From CAWIDU01 sp963835055 (GTDB lineage Bacteria; Patescibacteriota; Saccharimonadia; Saccharimonadales; UBA4665), in contig CAWIDU010000001.1 in assembly GCA_963835055.1 (NCBI GenBank), positions 620,001-684,000 on the forward strand: 64,000 nt of DNA. The letters run 5' to 3'. Made by a program: the position numbers and the translations under genes. Under the pieces are notes generated by a model. The model was not told the origin of the DNA. It did no database searches and was given only the letters and a program-made list of their open reading frames with translations. Within the stretch, counting starts at the first letter, position 1. The number at the start of each line of letters is the position of its first letter. This document shows positions 1-8,827 of this stretch, one piece after another.

Positions 1-933
1 GCGCTTAAGATTATCGGCTACGAAGGCGCCGTCGCGCAGTGCTGTCTGAGCCAGGCCGCTGTAGGGCGTGTTGGCATTGTCGCCGATGACAAAAATGTTC
101 TCCTCGGCTTGCAGGTAAATGTCGGTGGCTACCTTGCCGTGGCCGGTCAGGACGAACTTGTTGGCGCCGAAAAACGGATGGTTGGTCACGCCGGCCGTCC
201 AAATGACGGTGTGGCTGCGGATGGGCTTGCCGCTGACCGTCAGTTCGTCGGTGGTTTCGCCTTGGACAGCGCTGCCGAGGTATAATTTGACGCCCAAGCG
301 CTGCAACTGTTTGCGGACGGCCCGCGACGTATCCCGTGGCAACCTTGGCAACAAGCGCGGCGCAGCTTCTATAAGATCAATGTGTAAATTTCTAGCCGGC
401 AAATGATGATTACTGATAATTTTGCGCAAATAATCGGGTAATGCCCCGGACAGCTCGATGCCGGTCGGCCCGGCGCCGACGATGACGTAGTTGAGGTCGG
501 GATGACCTTCGTCGGTCAGCTGTTTGTGCAAGTGGGCCTTGAATCGCTGCACCTCGGCCTGAGTTTTGATACTGTAAGCGTATTTATCGAGGCCTTTGAT
601 GCCGAAATAATTGGTGACCACGCCGAGGCCGATAATCAGGATGTCGTAACCGTATTTTTTGCCATCTTTGGTAATAAGTGTTTTCGCTTGACGATCCAGC
701 GTGACGGCCGTGCCATTGATTATTTCAACTGGCTTATTCTCAAAGATTTTGGACAAGGGAATACTGGAATTGGCTCGCTGGCCGCCGGTGGCGGTGTGGT
801 ACAGCGTCGGATAATAGCGAAGATCGCTATCGTCGCTGAGCAGTGTGACCTCGAAGCGATGGTCGTCAGCCAACTCTAGCGCCGCCTTGACGCCGCCGAA
901 ACCGCCGCCCACTACCAGAACTTTTTTTGCCAT
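1..933 (-). CDS. ndh: Type II NADH:quinone oxidoreductase (NDH-2), C-terminus missing
   Basis: Single-subunit flavoprotein that oxidises NADH and reduces quinone at the inner face of the membrane without pumping protons. The frame runs from the ATG at 933 to the left edge without a stop (311 codons). It starts MAKKVLVVGGGFGGVKAALE, the FAD-binding GxGxxG fold, and has a second dinucleotide fold around residue 160 (YVIVGAGPTGIELSG) and a late FAD-contact motif FVIGDNA. The family usually has about 400 residues, so roughly 100 are lost outside the window. It lies 11 bases downstream of the glycosyltransferase gene on the same strand, so the two may be co-transcribed. With the bo3 oxidase nearby it can form a minimal NADH-to-oxygen chain. 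Identity is clear from the paired nucleotide-binding motifs. Confidence 0.92.
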   Translation of the reverse strand, partial: MAKKVLVVGGGFGGVKAALELADDHRFEVTLLSDDSDLRYYPTLYHTATGGQRANSSIPLSKIFENKPVEIINGTAVTLDRQAKTLITKDGKKYGYDILIIGLGVVTNYFGIKGLDKYAYSIKTQAEVQRFKAHLHKQLTDEGHPDLNYVIVGAGPTGIELSGALPDYLRKIISNHHLPARNLHIDLIEAAPRLLPRLPRDTSRAVRKQLQRLGVKLYLGSAVQGETTDELTVSGKPIRSHTVIWTAGVTNHPFFGANKFVLTGHGKVATDIYLQAEENIFVIGDNANTPYSGLAQTALRDGAFVADNLKR

Positions 934-944
934 CTTGCTTGTGA

Positions 945-2036
945 TTATACAGGCTTATTTATTTTTTCTAAAAGCGGCAGCATGATTTTCTGAGGAGTGA
1001 AATAAGCCTCGGCGCGCTCATGGGCGGCGCGGCGCAAGTGCTTAACTTCGGCCGGCTGACTGGCCAAGCGGCCGAGCGCTGTCGCCAAAGCTTTCGCGTC
1101 GCCAGCTGGTACGAAGACGGCGGCATCCCCTAATGCCCGGCGCTGGGGTGGCGTGTCGGAGGTGACGATGGCGCAACCGGCGGCTGCGCCCTGGTAGACC
1201 TTGTTGGGTACAGCTCGCTGAGCCTTATCGCTGGTGCCAAAAATTCCCAAACAGACGTCATACTCAGCCGCTAGCGCCGGCAATTCGTCGCTGGGCGGCC
1301 AGTCCGTCCAGTTAATGAACGGCGCTTGCTTGGCGGCCTGTTTGGCAGCCTCCAGATCTTGGCCGTTGCCGACCATGGTTACTTCCATCGGTTGCTTGAC
1401 TAGTGTCAAAGCCTTGGCGATAGTCGTGGCGCCGTGCAGCGGGATATAGCTGCCGAAGAAGATGACTTTCAGCGGGCGTTTGCCGGCTGGTGCCGCTGGC
1501 TTGGCTGCCTCGAACCACGCCGCCGGAGCGCCGACGGCCACCACCAGGCCTTTATCGCGATAAGCCTCGGGCAAAGCCAAGCGGTGCTCTTCGGTGTCGA
1601 CGACAACAATGTCGGCCGCTCGTAAGGCGGAATTATCTAGCCAGGTCAGTAAGCGATCTTTTAAGCCGCCCTGTAGTTTGCGGTCGCGGGCCGTGTCGCT
1701 GCCGGAAATCATGTAATCCAGGATGATTGGCTGATGGCGGAACAGCCGTCGCGCCAAATGGACGTCAAATTGTCCCAAATGTCCGACAATCACGGCCTCC
1801 GAGGCTGGCATTCGCCGCTTCAGCCTGATTAGGCGCAGCCAACAGCTAATAATCGACAAACCCAGCCACGGCAGCTGCCAAGGCTGGCGCAGAATGGCCA
1901 CCCGCCCGGCAGTATCAATCGGCAGCGGCACGTTGCACTGGTTGACCTGGACGCTGTGGTCGCGCAAACCGTCAATCATCACTTGGATGCGCGGCGTGGT
2001 CTGGGTATTATAAGTACCGAAAAAAGTTATACTCAT
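945..2036 (-). CDS. Glycosyltransferase, GT4-like (GT-B fold)
   Basis: Predicted cytosolic or membrane-associated sugar transferase of 363 residues. The C-terminal half has the GT-B donor-binding pattern: VIFFGSYIPLHGA, then a VPNKVYQGAAAGCAIVTSD segment typical of the nucleotide-sugar site, and a C-terminal helix after FTPQKI. An upstream extension to 2168 is open, but the protein beginning MSITFFGTYN at 2036 is the natural start because a Rossmann strand should be first; no strong Shine-Dalgarno is visible. It is divergent from the lactate dehydrogenase-like gene and precedes ndh. Acceptor and donor cannot be told from sequence; an envelope polysaccharide role is inferred from the many other glycosyltransferases in the window. 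Confidence 0.8.
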   Translation of the reverse strand: MSITFFGTYNTQTTPRIQVMIDGLRDHSVQVNQCNVPLPIDTAGRVAILRQPWQLPWLGLSIISCWLRLIRLKRRMPASEAVIVGHLGQFDVHLARRLFRHQPIILDYMISGSDTARDRKLQGGLKDRLLTWLDNSALRAADIVVVDTEEHRLALPEAYRDKGLVVAVGAPAAWFEAAKPAAPAGKRPLKVIFFGSYIPLHGATTIAKALTLVKQPMEVTMVGNGQDLEAAKQAAKQAPFINWTDWPPSDELPALAAEYDVCLGIFGTSDKAQRAVPNKVYQGAAAGCAIVTSDTPPQRRALGDAAVFVPAGDAKALATALGRLASQPAEVKHLRRAAHERAEAYFTPQKIMLPLLEKINKPV

Positions 2037-2112
2037 CTTGGTCTCGTCAATCGCTTCATTATAACAGGGGCTGACTTGCATTTGATGCCTGATAGCCCTT
2101 AAGCTTAAGACA

Positions 2113-3777
2113 ATGGATGATATTAAGAAGGCGCTCAAGCAGGCTGGCTTCAGCGGTGAAATGGACAACGCGCCGGATACGCTGGACCTCTACAGCCACG
2201 ACGCTTCGATGTTCGAGCTGCGGCCGAAGCTGGTCGTCAAACCGCAAGATACCAAAGACGTCGAGAAATTGGTCAAACTGGTCGCCGCCCAGAAAAAGTC
2301 TGATCCTGAGCTCAGCCTGACGGCCCGCAGCGCCGGAACTGATATGTCCGGCGGTGCCATCAATGAATCAATCATTGTCGATTTCCAGAAACATTTCACC
2401 AAGATCGAGAAAGTAACTTCCGACAGCGCCCAGGTCCAGCCCGGCGTTTTCTACCGTGACTTCGAGCCAGAAACGCTGAAGCAGGGCGCCCTGATGCCGA
2501 CCTACCCCGCCTCGCGCGACCTAGCCAGCGTCGGCGGCATGGTCAACAACAATGCTGGCGGCGAGAAGTCGCTGGAGTTCGGCAAAACCGAGAATTTCGT
2601 CACCGAATTACAGTTCGTCTTCGCCGATGGCAAGGCCCGCACCGTCAAACCGCTGAACAAAGCCGAGCTAAAAGCCAAAATGGCCCAAAAAGACTTCGAA
2701 GGCGAAGTTTACAGCAAACTTTATAAATTAATCGAAGCCCACTACGACGAAATCAAAAAAGCCAAGCCTAACGTCACCAAGAATTCCACCGGCTATTACC
2801 TCTGGGACGTTTGGGACCGCCAGACGGGCATCTTCGACCTGACCAAGCTGATCGTTGGCGCCCAAGGCACGCTTGGCTTCGTCATCGACATCCATTTCAA
2901 GCTGGTGCCACACCGCCCACATTCCGGCCTGCTGGTGTTATTCATGAAGGACATTGACGATCTCGGCGAAGTCATCCCGAAAGTCCTAGAAGCCAAGCCG
3001 GCGACGTTCGAATCGTTCGACGACGCCACGCTGTGGCTAGGCTTCAAGTTCATGCCCAGCTTCCACAAAATGATTGGCTGGAACGGCGTTCTGAAGCTGT
3101 TTGTCAGCCTGATTCCGACCGGCCTGCACTTCTGGCGCGGCATCCCTAAATTAGTTCTGATGGTCGAGTTTAACGGTGAAACCGAAGACGAGGTGCGCGA
3201 AAAGGTCAAAGCCTTGCACCGCGAGTTGAAGCAACATAGAGCCCGCTATGAAATCAACGGTTTCGAAGAAGACCCGACCGAAGGTAAATCCGAAAAGTTC
3301 TGGATTATGCGGCGCTACAGCTTCCAGCTACTCAGAAGCAAGGTCAAAGACAAGCACACGGCACCGTTTATTGACGATTTCGTGGTGCCACCGCCGCATC
3401 TGACGGAGTTCCTACCCCAGTTAAGAGCTATCATTAAGAAATACGATCTGTTCGCGACGATTGCCGGCCATATGGGTGACGGCAACTTCCACGTCATCCC
3501 GCTGATGAAGCTGGAAGATCCGAAAGACCGTAAGAAAATCTTGCCGGCCATGAAAGCCGTCAATAACCTCGTCCTGAAATATCACGGCTCGCTGTCTGGC
3601 GAGCATAACGACGGTCTAGTGCGTGGCCCGTGGCTGGAAATGATGTACGGCAAGGATGTGCTGAAGATCTTTCAAGAAGCCAAAGCCATCATGGACCCTC
3701 AAGCTATCTTCAACCCGCATAAGAAAGCCACGGCCGACTGGGAATACAGCTTCGGCCACATCCGCGACCATTTTTAG
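2113..3777 (+). CDS. FAD-linked oxidase, D-lactate dehydrogenase / glycolate oxidase GlcD family
   Basis: A 554-residue flavoenzyme of the vanillyl-alcohol-oxidase superfamily that oxidises a 2-hydroxy acid, most likely D-lactate, and passes electrons to quinone. The N-terminal PCMH FAD domain spans about residues 35-220, with SAGTDMSGGA and VGGMVNNNAGGEKSLEFG as flavin-contact loops. The C-terminal FAD-oxidase domain has GHMGDGNFHVIPL (about 455) and SGEHNDGLVRG (about 498), the conserved His-containing substrate/flavin motifs. There is no Fe-S domain, so it is not the long DLD type with a C-terminal CCG domain. It sits between ndh and the cyo operon, consistent with feeding the quinol pool. 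Substrate is inferred, not shown. Confidence 0.85.
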   Translation: MDDIKKALKQAGFSGEMDNAPDTLDLYSHDASMFELRPKLVVKPQDTKDVEKLVKLVAAQKKSDPELSLTARSAGTDMSGGAINESIIVDFQKHFTKIEKVTSDSAQVQPGVFYRDFEPETLKQGALMPTYPASRDLASVGGMVNNNAGGEKSLEFGKTENFVTELQFVFADGKARTVKPLNKAELKAKMAQKDFEGEVYSKLYKLIEAHYDEIKKAKPNVTKNSTGYYLWDVWDRQTGIFDLTKLIVGAQGTLGFVIDIHFKLVPHRPHSGLLVLFMKDIDDLGEVIPKVLEAKPATFESFDDATLWLGFKFMPSFHKMIGWNGVLKLFVSLIPTGLHFWRGIPKLVLMVEFNGETEDEVREKVKALHRELKQHRARYEINGFEEDPTEGKSEKFWIMRRYSFQLLRSKVKDKHTAPFIDDFVVPPPHLTEFLPQLRAIIKKYDLFATIAGHMGDGNFHVIPLMKLEDPKDRKKILPAMKAVNNLVLKYHGSLSGEHNDGLVRGPWLEMMYGKDVLKIFQEAKAIMDPQAIFNPHKKATADWEYSFGHIRDHF

Positions 3778-3784
3778 AGCAAAG

Positions 3785-4012
3785 TTAAATTTTTTCGATA
3801 AATGATTTGAGGGCGGCAGGCGTTGCTATTTGACTAAGACGTGCACCAAGGCTAAGGGCGCCCTCAGTACTGCGTATTAAAGCGTCTGTACCGTATGGAT
3901 CGTGCTCGTTTAGCTGAAGACCGTGGCGGATGCCTTGCTCAAGTTTTTTATAGTAAGGGTCGTTGTTGACCGTACTAACATTGGGGGTTTTTAATTCAAC
4001 TGACGCTGACAT
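3785..4012 (-). CDS. Small hypothetical protein
   Basis: A 75-residue soluble protein, unrecognised. I choose the ATG at 4012 because TTGGAG lies six bases upstream; a TTG at 4024 and an ATG at 4018 are also in frame. It is convergent with the D-lactate dehydrogenase-like gene, 7 bases from its stop. No membrane segment or known motif is visible. Confidence 0.5.
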   Translation of the reverse strand: MSASVELKTPNVSTVNNDPYYKKLEQGIRHGLQLNEHDPYGTDALIRSTEGALSLGARLSQIATPAALKSFIEKI

Positions 4013-4117
4013 TAGCATCTCCAAATAATTACGACTTGAATATTATCATATAAGAGCTAAAAGGTCAATATTGTTTGATAATCCTTATTATATTTCCGAT
4101 TATGTTATGCTGGAGAT

Positions 4118-4525
4118 ATGAAACGGCGCCAATACAGCTTCATTGTCGGTATTGTGGTCGCCATAGTGGTCGTTGTCGGCGGTGTTTACTTAGCTTCCGG
4201 GCATTTAGCCTCAGCCAATGACAATGGCGTCAAAACTTGCCAAACTCTGGGCGCCAAGCACTACGTCGAAGTTAAGAACAATGCCATGGTGCCGGCGCAC
4301 ACCAACGGCAAATTATGTGACACGCTGACTATCACCAACACCGATAAAGTCCTGAAATTGATCGCCTTCGGCCCCCACGAGCACCACACGCCCTACGACG
4401 GCGTCACCGAGCGATTGCTCAGCCAGGGCCAAAGCCTGACCATCACTTTCGACCAAACCGGCACTTATCATTTCCACGACCACCTCCAGGACATCGCCCA
4501 GGGCACGTTCACGGTTAGTCATTAA
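4118..4525 (+). CDS. Membrane-anchored cupredoxin-like protein
   Basis: A 135-residue protein with one N-terminal membrane segment (about residues 8-30) and an exported cupredoxin-like beta domain. The domain is rich in potential metal ligands: PHEHHTP in the middle and GTYHFHDHLQDIAQGTF at the C-terminus, the place where blue-copper proteins have Y-x-C-x(n)-H-x4-M. The copper-ligand Cys is replaced by His, so a classical type-1 site is not possible, and a type-2-like or copper-storage site is more likely. Two Cys (in KTCQT and KLCDT) may form a disulfide. It lies between the lactate dehydrogenase-like gene and the cyo operon. A role in copper supply to the oxidase is inference. Confidence 0.7.
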   Translation: MKRRQYSFIVGIVVAIVVVVGGVYLASGHLASANDNGVKTCQTLGAKHYVEVKNNAMVPAHTNGKLCDTLTITNTDKVLKLIAFGPHEHHTPYDGVTERLLSQGQSLTITFDQTGTYHFHDHLQDIAQGTFTVSH

Positions 4526-4552
4526 TCGTATAAAACTTCGAAGAATCCGTAT

Positions 4553-4578
4553 TTGACAACAGCTTTATTTGATATAAT
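4553..4578 (+). promoter_or_regulatory. Promoter of the AT-rich two-gene cassette
   Basis: A perfect TTGACA (4553-4558) and a perfect TATAAT (4573-4578) are separated by only 14 bases, shorter than the usual 16-18. It lies about 50 bases before the first gene of the cassette and suggests the cassette has its own promoter. Confidence 0.5.
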
Positions 4579-4628
4579 TGTTTGCAAGTTGTTATGAAGC
4601 TATAGCAAATCGAAAAAGGTTGTGTAGC

Positions 4629-5243
4629 ATGATGGGGGTCATAGTGTCTACTCAAATCAATCCGGAAGTCCCAGAAGACCAGTTAAAAGTTCTTGAGGTG
4701 TATGCTGAAAAATCCGAGGAGCTTATCCAAGGAATTATTAAACATATTCCGCAGAAGACCACAGTTAAAAATGAACCCGGTAAACCTATGCAAGTTATTG
4801 GGGTGATCGATAAAACTGCTGAACGTGGGCTCGTAACCTTAACAAGACAGTTTATAGATCCCCACGAGACTATTTCGTTTATGCGCGTAGCGAACATTAT
4901 CTCGAGACATTGCAATGACCCCAAAAAGGTGTCAAAAATTCGCGAATATAAGCGAGTCTATAAAGAGATGTTGAAGCTAAACCCTGTATTCGCGTTAAGT
5001 ATGGATGGGGAGAAGCTGAATAGCCGGGAAATTTTTGATCTCTTCGCTTATGCTAATCATATTCATACAGACGTAACTAATGAAGCGAAATACAAAAAAT
5101 ATAAAGCGCTAGCTGACGGCTTCCTTGGTCCCTTTGCGCAGATACAACTCCATCAAATGATAATTGATATTGGCAAACTCACCCGAATGTTTAATAAGGA
5201 GTTTGTTGAGCCGCTTCTTGATAGACGCACGGGAGCAAAATAA
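4629..5243 (+). CDS. Hypothetical protein, partner of HEPN-like gene
   Basis: About 204 residues, mostly helical and charged, with no recognised domain. Starts at ATG 4629 or 4632 are possible. GTG 4644 is also plausible because GGGGG lies just before it. Base composition is much more AT-rich than the flanking respiratory genes, as is that of the next gene, whose ATG follows after two bases. The tight spacing indicates a two-gene operon. Together with the HEPN motif downstream, it could be the regulator, antitoxin or sensor of a toxin or defence pair, but nothing in the sequence itself shows that. Confidence 0.6.
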   Translation: MMGVIVSTQINPEVPEDQLKVLEVYAEKSEELIQGIIKHIPQKTTVKNEPGKPMQVIGVIDKTAERGLVTLTRQFIDPHETISFMRVANIISRHCNDPKKVSKIREYKRVYKEMLKLNPVFALSMDGEKLNSREIFDLFAYANHIHTDVTNEAKYKKYKALADGFLGPFAQIQLHQMIIDIGKLTRMFNKEFVEPLLDRRTGAK

Positions 5244-5245
5244 CA

Positions 5246-5749
5246 ATGTTAGACCCATTAGACCAATACGATTTTCTTGACACTGATTTTATGAATAGTA
5301 ATTCTGCTACTTTCGCAGCACCAATCGGTGAGTACTTGATCAATTTTAGCTATGTGGAGCATATTTTGAATCGTAGTCTAGCCGAAATAATTAACAATAG
5401 AACGGACTCTATAGGTTATCTGGTTACTGCAAAGATGTCTATGAACAATAAGATTGATTTACTCGAGCGATTTGTGAACCTTGAAAAGTATCACGGACTA
5501 AAGAGACCCAAGCATGTTGCGCCTATTTTGAGAAAATTAAGAGCAGCGAATACATTTCGGAATAATGTTGCTCATGCCAATTGGGCCTCAACTCAACCGA
5601 GTGGGATGACACGAGTAAAGATAAAAATTGATCGAGATAACGGGGTTTGGTTCCAAAACGTAAATCTAAATCCAACGATAATTACTCAAGAGTTGAAAAA
5701 ACTCGACGAATTAATTCTAAGGATGGATCTAATAGAGCTCGATATGTAA
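5246..5749 (+). CDS. HEPN-like protein with Rx4H ribonuclease motif
   Basis: A 167-residue, mostly alpha-helical protein. Residues 105-110 (RNNVAH, in FRNNVAHANW) match the R-x4-6-H motif of HEPN RNases. The preceding helices (FSYVEHILNRSLAEIINNR, then TAKMSMNNKIDLLERF) fit the HEPN four-helix arrangement, which is also seen in uncharacterised helical proteins with an N-terminal helix around a conserved E. HEPN proteins are often RNA-cleaving toxins or defence effectors. The gene is AT-rich relative to its surroundings and starts two bases after the upstream stop. Whether it is an active nuclease is inference; the motif is short and could occur by chance. Confidence 0.55.
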   Translation: MLDPLDQYDFLDTDFMNSNSATFAAPIGEYLINFSYVEHILNRSLAEIINNRTDSIGYLVTAKMSMNNKIDLLERFVNLEKYHGLKRPKHVAPILRKLRAANTFRNNVAHANWASTQPSGMTRVKIKIDRDNGVWFQNVNLNPTIITQELKKLDELILRMDLIELDM

Positions 5750-5835
5750 GAGTACGTTCCTGTCGCGTCCTCAGTTGGCTAATGAATACTAGGCCCGACT
5801 TCTCAGTTTTCCCGAGATCTAATCACGGGGGAAAA

Positions 5836-5844
5836 TGCTATAGT
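5836..5844 (+). promoter_or_regulatory. Extended -10 element of the cyo operon
   Basis: TGcTATAGT at 5836-5844 is an extended -10 box. The cyoA ATG is 40 bases downstream, leaving room for a short leader. No good -35 hexamer is visible. Confidence 0.4.
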
Positions 5845-5884
5845 GTAAGGTAACCATGAGGGTTGTGGCGGGGATATTTTATTT

Positions 5885-6811
5885 ATGAACAAAAAGTACA
5901 AAATTGCTGGGGTGGTGGCGGTAGTTCTGGCGCTTATCCTGCGCCTGGTCATCTATTTTCATCACACCACCGTCGCCGTGTTCGACCCCAAGGGCATTAT
6001 CGCCGCCAAGGAGCGCAATTTAATCTTCTTGGCGCTTGGATTGTCGCTGATCGTTGTTATTCCAGTCTTCACCCTGCTCTTCGCCATATCATATCGATAC
6101 CGAGAAGGTAATAAGAAGGCCAGGTACAGCCCCAATCTCGACCACAATGCTATCGCCGAGACTTTCTGGTGGCTGATCCCTGGCGCCATCATCTTGGTGC
6201 TGTCGATCGTGGCTTGGAACAGCAGCCACACGCTCGATCCCAGTCAACCGTTGATTGGCAAGCATCCGGCCATCACCGTCCAAGTCATCGCCCTCGACTG
6301 GAAATGGCTGTTCCTGTACCCGCAACAGAACATTGCCAGTGTCAACCTGATTGAAATGCCGGTCGATACGCCGGTTAATTTCGAAATTACGTCCGATTCG
6401 GTGATGAATTCGTTCTGGATTCCGCAACTCGGCGGCCAGATTTACGCCATGCCGGGCATGAGCACCGAGCTGCACTTGATGGCCAGCAGCACCGGTAGTT
6501 TCCGCGGCTCGTCGGCCAATATTAGCGGCCGCGGCTTCGCTGGCATGGCTTTCACGGCTCGGGCCACCAGCCAACAGGGATTCCAGCAATGGCTGCAAAC
6601 GGCTAGGCAGGCGCCGCAGGCCTTGAGCAACGGAACTTATAACCAGTTGGTCGCACCAAGCGAGAATAATCCGGTGGCCTACTATTCATCGGCGCCTGAC
6701 GCGCTCTATAATATTGTTATCGAGAAATACATGGCGCCGATTAGTACTGGGGGTGATGAGATTCAAAGCGGCCCGGGCTTGACGTACAGTCCGGCCGGAG
6801 TCAGCCAATGA
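5885..6811 (+). CDS. cyoA: Cytochrome bo3 quinol oxidase subunit II
   Basis: Subunit II of the proton-pumping quinol oxidase, 308 residues. It has an N-terminal hydrophobic segment, two further membrane helices (about 40-65 and 88-110), and an external cupredoxin fold beginning near VQVIALDWKWLFLYP. The CuA ligand set of cytochrome c oxidases is absent (no C-x-E-x-C-G-x2-H after GQIYAMPGMS), so the donor is quinol. Unlike E. coli CyoA there is no lipobox Cys after the first hydrophobic segment. The stop overlaps the cyoB start (ATGA). The reading frame is intact, in contrast to cyoB and cyoC. The family assignment is secure from the FWWLIPGAI and DSVMNSFWIPQLGG motifs. Confidence 0.95.
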   Translation: MNKKYKIAGVVAVVLALILRLVIYFHHTTVAVFDPKGIIAAKERNLIFLALGLSLIVVIPVFTLLFAISYRYREGNKKARYSPNLDHNAIAETFWWLIPGAIILVLSIVAWNSSHTLDPSQPLIGKHPAITVQVIALDWKWLFLYPQQNIASVNLIEMPVDTPVNFEITSDSVMNSFWIPQLGGQIYAMPGMSTELHLMASSTGSFRGSSANISGRGFAGMAFTARATSQQGFQQWLQTARQAPQALSNGTYNQLVAPSENNPVAYYSSAPDALYNIVIEKYMAPISTGGDEIQSGPGLTYSPAGVSQ

Positions 6812-8827
6812 ATTTCGCCATTGACTGGCTAGGGCGGCTGAATTGGCAAGCCTTCCAGCACAACTTGATCACCGACGGCGGCGTGGCCACCATGGTGCTC
6901 AGCGTCGTGGCGGTGATTGCAGTCCTGACCTACTTCAAGCGTTGGCGCTGGCTGTGGCGAGAGTGGCTAACAACCGTCGATCCCAAGAAAATCGGCGTCA
7001 TGTACATCATCGTGGCCTGGTCATGTTATTGCGCGGTGGCGCTGACGCGGCGCTGCTACGCGCCCAACAAGCGACGTCGGTGGGCGCCTCGCATGGTATC
7101 CTGACGCCGGATCAGTTTCAGCAAATTTTCTCGGCCCACGGCACGATTATGATTTTCTTTGTCGCCATGGGCCTGATGTTCGGTCATCATTAATTTGGTC
7201 GTGCCGCTGCAAATCGGCGCCCGCGACGTGGCCTTTCCCTTTCCTGAACTCGCTGCAGCTTCTGGCTGTTTGCCGCTGGGGCGCTGCTGGTTAATTTGTC
7301 GCTGGCGATTGGCGATTTTCGGCGGCCGGCTGGCTGGCCTACCCGCCGCTCAGTCGAATTGCAATATCAGCCCGGGCGTCGGTGTCGATTATTGGATTTG
7401 GAGCGCTGCAAATTGCTGGTATTGGCAGCCTGCTGTCGGGCGTTAATTTTTTGGTGACGATTATCAAAATGCGGGCGCCGGGCATGACACTGATGAAAAT
7501 GCCGATGTTCGTCTGGAGCGTGCTGGTGCTGCATGACGCTGATTATTTTTGCCTTCCCGATCTTGACAGTGACGCTGGCGCTTGCTGTTGCTCGACCGCT
7601 CCATGGGCATGCACTTCTTCACGGCGGGTGGCGGCGGCAACCCGATGATGTACGTCAACTTGATTTGGGCGTGGGGCCATCCGGAAGTCTATATTTTGAT
7701 TTTGCCGGCGTTTGGCGTTTATCTCGGAGGTGGTGGCGACCTTTTCGCGCAAACGATTGTTTGGCTACACCTCGATGGTCTGGGCGCTATCTGGGCGATC
7801 TCGTTCCTGTCGTTCACGGTCTGGCTGCACCATTTCTTCACCATGGGCGCCGGCGCCGACGTCAACGCCTTCTTTGGCATTATGACGACTGATGATTGCC
7901 ATCCCAACGGGGGTCAAAATATTCAACTGGCTGGCCACCATGTACCGCGGGCGGATCCGGTTCGCCACGCCGATGCTGTGGTTCATGGGCTTCGTGGTGA
8001 CCTTCACGATCGGCGGCGTGGCCGGCGTGCTGATGGCCGTGCCGCCAGCGATTACCAGCTGCACAACAGCCTGTTCTTGGTGGCGCACTTCCACACCATG
8101 ATTGTCGGCGGCGTGCTGTTCGGTTACTTTGCTGGTATCACCTATTGGTTCCCGAAAGTCTTCGGCTTTCCGGCTCAACGAGCGCCTCGGTCGATACGCC
8201 TTCTGGTGCTGGCTGATCGGCTTTCATGTTGGCGTTCGTGCCCGCTGTATATCCTTGGCCTGGAGGGCGCCACGCGGCGGCTGGACCACTACAGCGCCGG
8301 CATGGGCTGGCAGCCGCTGTTCATTGTTGCCGGTATTGGCGGCACGCTGATTGCCTGCGGTATCGCTACCCAAATTCTGCAATTGATTGTTAGCATTAAA
8401 CAGCGCCAGGCCAATCGCGTTGGCGACGACCCTGGAATGGCCGAACGCTGGAGTGGTCAGTGGCGTCTCCGCCGCCAGCTTATAACTTCGCAGTTCTGCC
8501 GGACTATCGACAGTCGTGATGCCTTCTGGACGATGAAAAAAGCCAAAGCCAAAGCCGCTCGTCAGGCTTTCGCCGAGCCGGAAACCGAAGTGCCGAGCTA
8601 TCGGGCATTCGATATGCCGAAAAATACCGCCATGGGTATGGTGATCGCCGGCGCGGCGCTGGTTCTGGGCTTCGCTGCATGTCTGGCACATTGGCTGGTT
8701 GGCGGCGCTGGGTCTGCTGGGCGTGATTCTGGCGGTCATTGTCCGAACTACCAGTGAGGGTGAAAGCGAGTACCGATTGTCGCGGGCCAACATCGAGAAA
8801 ATCGAAACTGCCGGGAGGCCGGCATGA
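6808..8827 (+). pseudogene. cyoB: Cytochrome bo3 oxidase subunit I, broken by about 18 indels
   Basis: The haem-copper catalytic subunit. Homology continues from the first Met (MNFAIDWLGRL) to the stop at 8825-8827, but only by switching frame about 18 times. Every ligand region is present: SAHGTIMIFF, WAWGHPEVYILILP (His-Tyr crosslink and CuB), VWLHHFFTMGAG, PTGVKIFNWL (K-channel) and FLVAHFHTMIVGG (haem ligands). Likely events include CCC to CC near 7017, an extra base near 7186, 7247, 7412, 7583, 7724 and 8170, and losses near 7319, 8051 and 8432. Undoing them gives about 668 residues, close to the 663 of the E. coli protein. I see no in-frame nonsense codons after correction, so consensus error is more likely than decay. 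Confidence 0.85.
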
